A stretch of DNA of 64,000 nt from NCBI GenBank assembly GCA_028386065.3, contig JAKUCV010001000.1, positions 1 through 64,000 on the forward strand, written 5' to 3'. The position numbers and the translations under genes were made by a program. Positions 59,933 to 64,000 of this stretch are shown here, piece by piece. The DNA is from Turnera subulata. Taxonomy: Eukaryota > Streptophyta > Magnoliopsida > Malpighiales > Passifloraceae. Position 1 is the stretch's first letter, and every line of letters starts with the position of its first letter. The notes beneath the pieces were generated by a model. It was given only the letters and a program-made list of their open reading frames with translations. It had not been told where the DNA came from and did no database searches.

Positions 59933-60220
59933 CTGTAGCATGTAAGTAAAAACCCACTTAGAGAGAGAGGAGAGAAACTGGGCTGCAAATGGGAAAAAAA
60001 CCCAGAAGCAGCAAAGCATATATAGTAGTGATTCTATTGGGTTTAGTATGGTACTGGCAGGGGGGAACCAAACCGGGCAATAAAGAAATGAACTTGAGAA
60101 CTGGAAGTTGTTGAAACGCTTCGATTGAGACGGAAAGAGAGAAGAGAAGAGAAGATTTAGCAGATCAGCGGCAGATTTAGTTACTTTCAGTTGTTGAGAG
60201 AAAAAAAAGGGGGGAATTAC
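59933..60220 (-). other. Probable 5'-UTR intron of SUVH gene
   Basis: On the minus strand the donor is CTTCAG/GTAATT (exon ends at 60221) and the acceptor is GCTACAG/GAGAAC (exon resumes at 59932), 57 nt before the start codon. Both sites are good matches to plant consensus. Confidence 0.6.
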
Positions 60221-61759
60221 CTGAAGTGGATTTGCAGCTTTGGTTTAATTTGGCGTAGTAGTTGTTTGTTGCAGGATCAAGAGCATCATCAACCCACTCG
60301 GTTTGAAGAATTTCTTACAGACTACAAAGCATTGAACTTTCGGGCAACCTCAGTGTCCCTTTTCTAGCTTTTTTTTGTCTTACTAATGTCTTCAATCTCC
60401 CTCTTGCAGTACGTCCCGAAAAGAAGAAGAAAAAAAAAAAAAAAGGAAAAATGCAACCTCCCTCAGTCCTCGCCTCCTCTGGCATCCAATATCAAGTTAC
60501 AGTAATAGAGTGGTAGTAGTACTAGTAATTTTTTTAGTGAGTCTCTCAGTTGAAATTTTTTACACGTGCTGATGGCATTTGTAATTGTGACATTGTCGTG
60601 GTGTTATTGGGAAGGAATTGTCAATAAATTAATTTATTTAGGCTTTTTATGAACTAGTTTCTCCGCACGTGTAAGTGGAACTATAATTTTCTCTAATAAT
60701 AATTAATTTTAAAAATAATAAATAAATTATGTAGATCAAAATATTAAAAGTAAATTATGAAAAAATCGAGTAAGAATGAGAATGAGCAATTATTATATTT
60801 AACTTATTTATTGATTTTTAGAAATTTTACATAAAATTTGTCATAATTTTATTATTTTACAAATTTATTGACATAAAATTTGAAATAATTTTATAATAAT
60901 ATTAATATTTTTTATGAGAAATGTTCTATTTTTAAAATTGATATTATTTTTTTCCTTTATTCTCTTTCCTTCCTCTTCTCCACATCTTGTTTATTTTTAT
61001 TTTTAAATTTGTGTACTATTTATCTCTTTTATAAAAATTTTATATCTTACTATTAACCATCCTTATAAGAAAGACCACGCTACCATTGCATATTCAGCCA
61101 TATCAGCCAAATGTAGGACTTGACTGGAAGCCTAACGTGAATTCTAAAGATAGAAAGTTAAGCCAGTTACCACTAGGCCACCACCCCTAATGATAACTAA
61201 TCCCTTTCCCTTTTTATTTTAGGGATATCCAGATCTTCTGATTTCTTTGTGTATGAATATCTTGATCTTCTGATTTCTTTTTTCAAAAAAGGATTTCTTA
61301 GCCAGACATTAATTTATTTAAATTCAATTCCTAGCTTCAAACAAGCTGCTGAGGAGATGACAGTCTGGTTAGCTTTATAACAAGGTGGTGAAAGTAACAG
61401 AAACAAGGAAACTAAAATGAAAGCAAACAGGATGTCAGCAAAATAAAGGAGAATAGAAGAAATCCACATTAGAACAATAATACCGCACTAAGAAAATAAG
61501 GCCTAGATAATGTGTCAGAAACGAGTTTCCCGTGAAACTGGAAATCAATATCTTTTGAGTTTTCTCACGGCAAAAAAATAATTGAGTTTACATAAATGCT
61601 TCTAAAGGTCCCTAAAGGCTCATAACTTGTAAGATAATCCGTCCTCGACCTTCAACCCATGCAAGTGTTATAAATGAAATTTTTCATAAATTAGGTTCGA
61701 TTTTTGTGAGGAACTAGTTGCCGAGCTATCTGTATTTTCTGATATGAGATGGTTGCTGA
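60221..61759. other. SUVH promoter side and spacer
   Basis: SUVH leader and promoter, then AT-rich DNA. On the minus strand at about 61120-61200, GGTGGCCTAGTGGTAACTGG resembles a tRNA/SINE A box, but I found no convincing B box or tail. No gene was recognised. Confidence 0.45.
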
Positions 61760-62617
61760 CAGTGGCGGATCCACAGTGTAGTCACCGTAGGCAAGTGACT
61801 ACACTGGGTTCCAAAAATAGAACATTAGCCTCCTAGATTTTAGGCTAAAAACTCTAATTTTGCCTACACTGAAAAACTCCTCTCTTTTGAGCTAATTGGA
61901 TATGCTTTAAAGATGAGGCGAAAATCTAGGATACGAATTAAAATTTAGATGTGGACTTTTTAATATTTTAATTACTATAATTCTTTTTTAAAAAAAAAGT
62001 TTAGATTTTGGTCATATAGGTTTGGTGTGACGAGTGCACTAATAAATGATTAAGATTAATAATTTGACCTCAATGTTATGAACAATTTATTTTAAGTATT
62101 AACTAACATTCATATTCATGTATTTCTCTTTTAAGAATTCATATTCGAACATATTTAATTTATGATTCACCCCAAAAATTTATATATTCACAATTGTATT
62201 GTGTTGCTCTCTTTTTTCCTTGGTTAACTGGATGGTGTAATATACTAACTAATAAAAATGTGATTTTTTTCAAATATGGAAAGATATTAAATGATTTCTT
62301 AATTATATATGTTGAGAATGATATATTTGATCTTGAATGAAAAAATTATTCAATGTTTACAAAAATATGAGAACATATAGAGAAAATTTGTTACATTTAT
62401 TTTTTTTTCCATATCAATCAATTTTGAAGGTGGAATTTAAATTTGGGATATTACCCCCTCTTACTTTTACAAGAATACAATTACAAGCCCATTAATAATT
62501 ATAACTTCTAATTAATTTTAAGATTTTATAGTGTAATTTTTACATTTATTTAAAGGGTAAGATGATTGTTTTTATTTTTTTTGCCTACACTGAAAAATAT
62601 TTCTAGATCCGCCACTG
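61760..62617. mobile_element. hAT element, 858 bp, non-autonomous
   Basis: The left end is CAGTGGCGGATCCA and the right end read in reverse is CAGTGGCGGATCTA. The flanking GTTGCTGA at 61752-61759 and 62618-62625 is a perfect 8-bp target duplication. Inside, TTTGCCTACACTGAAAAA occurs near both 61857 and 62579. It has no transposase. It sits just upstream of a splice-acceptor-like site at 62650. Confidence 0.9.
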
Positions 62618-62650
62618 GTTGCTGAATTGTGAATGCTGCTATGTTTGCAG

Positions 62651-62857
62651 GTACAAGGTGAGAAACAAGGGTATCCGGCAAGCAGAACCCCGTTTGGAGC
62701 TTCAAAAGCATCGAAGAGAGTCTCGTAAGAGGATCAACCAGTCAATATTGGCAGAGCTGGTTGAACTAGATGATGATGATAATGATGATTTTGAAGATGA
62801 TGATGACGATGATGATGACTTGAGGACACCGAAAGACGAACTTCAAAATGGAAATCT
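62651..62857 (+). other. Unidentified acidic exon-like frame
   Basis: After TATGTTTGCAG, a good acceptor, an open frame reads YKVRNKGIRQAEPRLELQKH and on through RRESRKRINQSILAELVEL, then an Asp-run (about 15 D in 22 residues) and LRTPKDELQNGN. A basic half followed by an acidic half suggests a nuclear or histone/chaperone-type protein, but I recognise no family. No upstream exon was found. The frame then runs into LINE sequence. It could be the last exon of a broken gene, or captured DNA. Confidence 0.35.
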
Positions 62858-63309
62858 GGTTTTGTGGCAAGATTGCCATGGTGTTCTAGATTTACAGCAG
62901 ACCTTTTGGCAGTCCTTCAAGGATTGCGTCTAGCTGCATACTGGAACAATCAACCACTTGTGCTGGAATCGGATGGCCAAGCCGTGGTTGCATGGCTCCA
63001 TGAAAGTTTTGCATGGGATGGTGAATTGAAAGACATAGCGGCCGAAATTGATGTGCTCCTTTGTCATTCATTGTTCAATTTCCTTTGTAAATGTAGAGGC
63101 TAACAGGACAGCTTTTACAATAGCTTGTTAGCCTATGCTTTTGATCCAGAAATCACTATTATCAACTCCTCCCCAAGTGTAATTGATCACCTCCTACTAG
63201 AGGACATGGGTAGTTGAGTGCTTTGCTTGTGCTTGTATAAAACCATGTTGTACATGTATGATTTCTAATGTATCAATGGATACAGTCCCGGTTTCGACCA
63301 AAAAAAATT
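62858..63309 (+). pseudogene. LINE 3' end: RNase H-like domain and A-rich tail
   Basis: The frame from 62864 reads ADLLAVLQGLRLAAYWNNQ then PLVLESDGQAVVAWLHE, the RVT_3/RNase H pattern of plant LINE C-termini. After a frame change near 63085 it ends FVNVEANRTAFTIAC and a stop. A typical LINE trailer (TTGCTTGTGCTTGTATAAA to GTTTCGACC) ends in A8 at 63300-63307. It is 5'-truncated and broken. Confidence 0.68.
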
Positions 63310-64000
63310 ATGGTTGTGAAGGCTAACTGGTCTGTAGAAGGTAAACAATTTGGAAGTTGACAACAAAGGGAGACACCATTCATAGAAAAATGAAGTACCA
63401 ATTAAGCAATTTGGGCGGAAAACTTGGTACTGCATCCATCAGTGTTTTGATTGGAGAATTGAGAACCATTCTATGCGCACTTGTACTAAGATCCAATTCT
63501 TCAAATATTTTTGAGGTTCTGCCTGAAAAAACAATGTAGTATCAGTATATACCCTGTTTTAGTTGTTATCTGCAGATGGAGATGGTGGTACTGGTGGATG
63601 GAGGGGTGTCTTTCTAGGCATTGCTTACCCATGCTTTCCTCTTTAAAATAATATCTTACGCTTACCAACGGATGGACATGGTGGTAGTGACTAGTGATGC
63701 CTGTTTTAACAAATTCTGATGACTGTTTTATTATTCTTTTCTTGAATATGAACAAAAGAATGCCAAGCATCAAGGTCTGTAACAAAATTCGGAAGCAAAT
63801 AATAGTTTCTTATTTTATTCCTGAGTGTCTCTAGTCATCAATATTGCAGTCCATAGAATTATCACTTCAAAATGTAAAAGAAGCAAAACCCCTACAATAA
63901 TACATCTGAACCAACCAGTTGATGACAAGCAAATAAGTGTACCGAAACAAACAAGAAACAAGAAAAAGAAAGAAATTGTGCTAAAGGGTCGCATTATATA
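63310..64000. other. Spacer to window end
   Basis: No gene, repeat end or regulatory site recognised. A gene may lie beyond the right edge. Confidence 0.4.

Noticed and set aside
59290..59945. Antisense and alternate frames over the SUVH N-terminus
   Set aside because: They overlap the genuine SUVH frame, which has complete SRA and SET domains.
1..64000. tRNA, rRNA, CRISPR arrays, organellar inserts or endogenous viral genes
   Set aside because: Looked for on both strands by eye; no cloverleaf-like tRNA gene, rRNA core, regularly spaced repeats, organellar gene or viral protein signature was found.

Overview
This window is nuclear DNA of a flowering plant, almost certainly a eudicot. The genes have many short GT-AG introns in AT-rich non-coding DNA, plant-only families are present (DYW-class PPR, VQ, NPF, SUVH), and the spaces between genes are filled with plant LTR retrotransposons, LINEs, hAT elements and SINE-like fragments. 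I cannot name the species. I saw no rRNA, tRNA, CRISPR, organellar insert or viral gene.

Seven host genes can be supported. Coordinates are given for exons joined by hand. (1) 460-1410, minus: a heavy-metal-associated (HMA) domain protein, 3 exons. (2) 7908-10201, minus: an NPF (NRT1/PTR) transporter, 4 exons, 629 aa. (3) 12690-14504, minus: an intronless PPR-DYW protein resembling Arabidopsis At3g56550. (4) 39978-40757, plus: a VQ-motif protein of the CaMBP25/VQ15 type, intronless. (5) 47520-51584, minus: an Mpv17/PMP22 membrane protein with a transit-peptide-like N-terminus, 7 exons. (6) 53032-56435, minus: a DHHC protein S-acyltransferase, 5 exons. (7) 57866-59875, minus: a SUVH1/3-type histone methyltransferase with an intronless CDS and untranslated-region introns on both sides. 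They do not form a pathway. The PPR, VQ and DHHC genes recall Arabidopsis chr3 around At3g56550-At3g56930 and its chr2 duplicate, so part of the window may be an ancient conserved block.

Repeat layout. 2290-7146 is a three-layer nest: a decayed LINE (minus) is split by a hAT element (2800-6683), which is itself split by a solo LTR (2992-6135). 15.7-28.3 kb is a retroelement cluster: a Tat/Ogre-like LTR remnant split by a solo LTR with perfect target duplications (16520-19373), a broken plant-mobile-domain gene copy that keeps its introns, a truncated relative of the same LTR in the opposite orientation, and a decayed Copia element carrying an antisense LINE endonuclease fragment. A third copy of that LTR family lies at 29977-32630. 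34133-34814 is a small element with about 130-bp terminal inverted repeats. 61760-62617 is a second hAT element with perfect 8-bp target duplications, next to an unidentified acidic exon and a LINE 3' end. The spaces at 32.6-39.9 kb and 40.8-46.9 kb hold no gene I can support.

No wholly new biological system was recognised. The most interesting items are the nested insertions, the array of GGGAT..ATCCC mini-palindromes inside one LTR, the intron-bearing PMD copy, the SUVH 3'-UTR intron placed where it could trigger nonsense-mediated decay, and the unidentified acidic exon at 62651.
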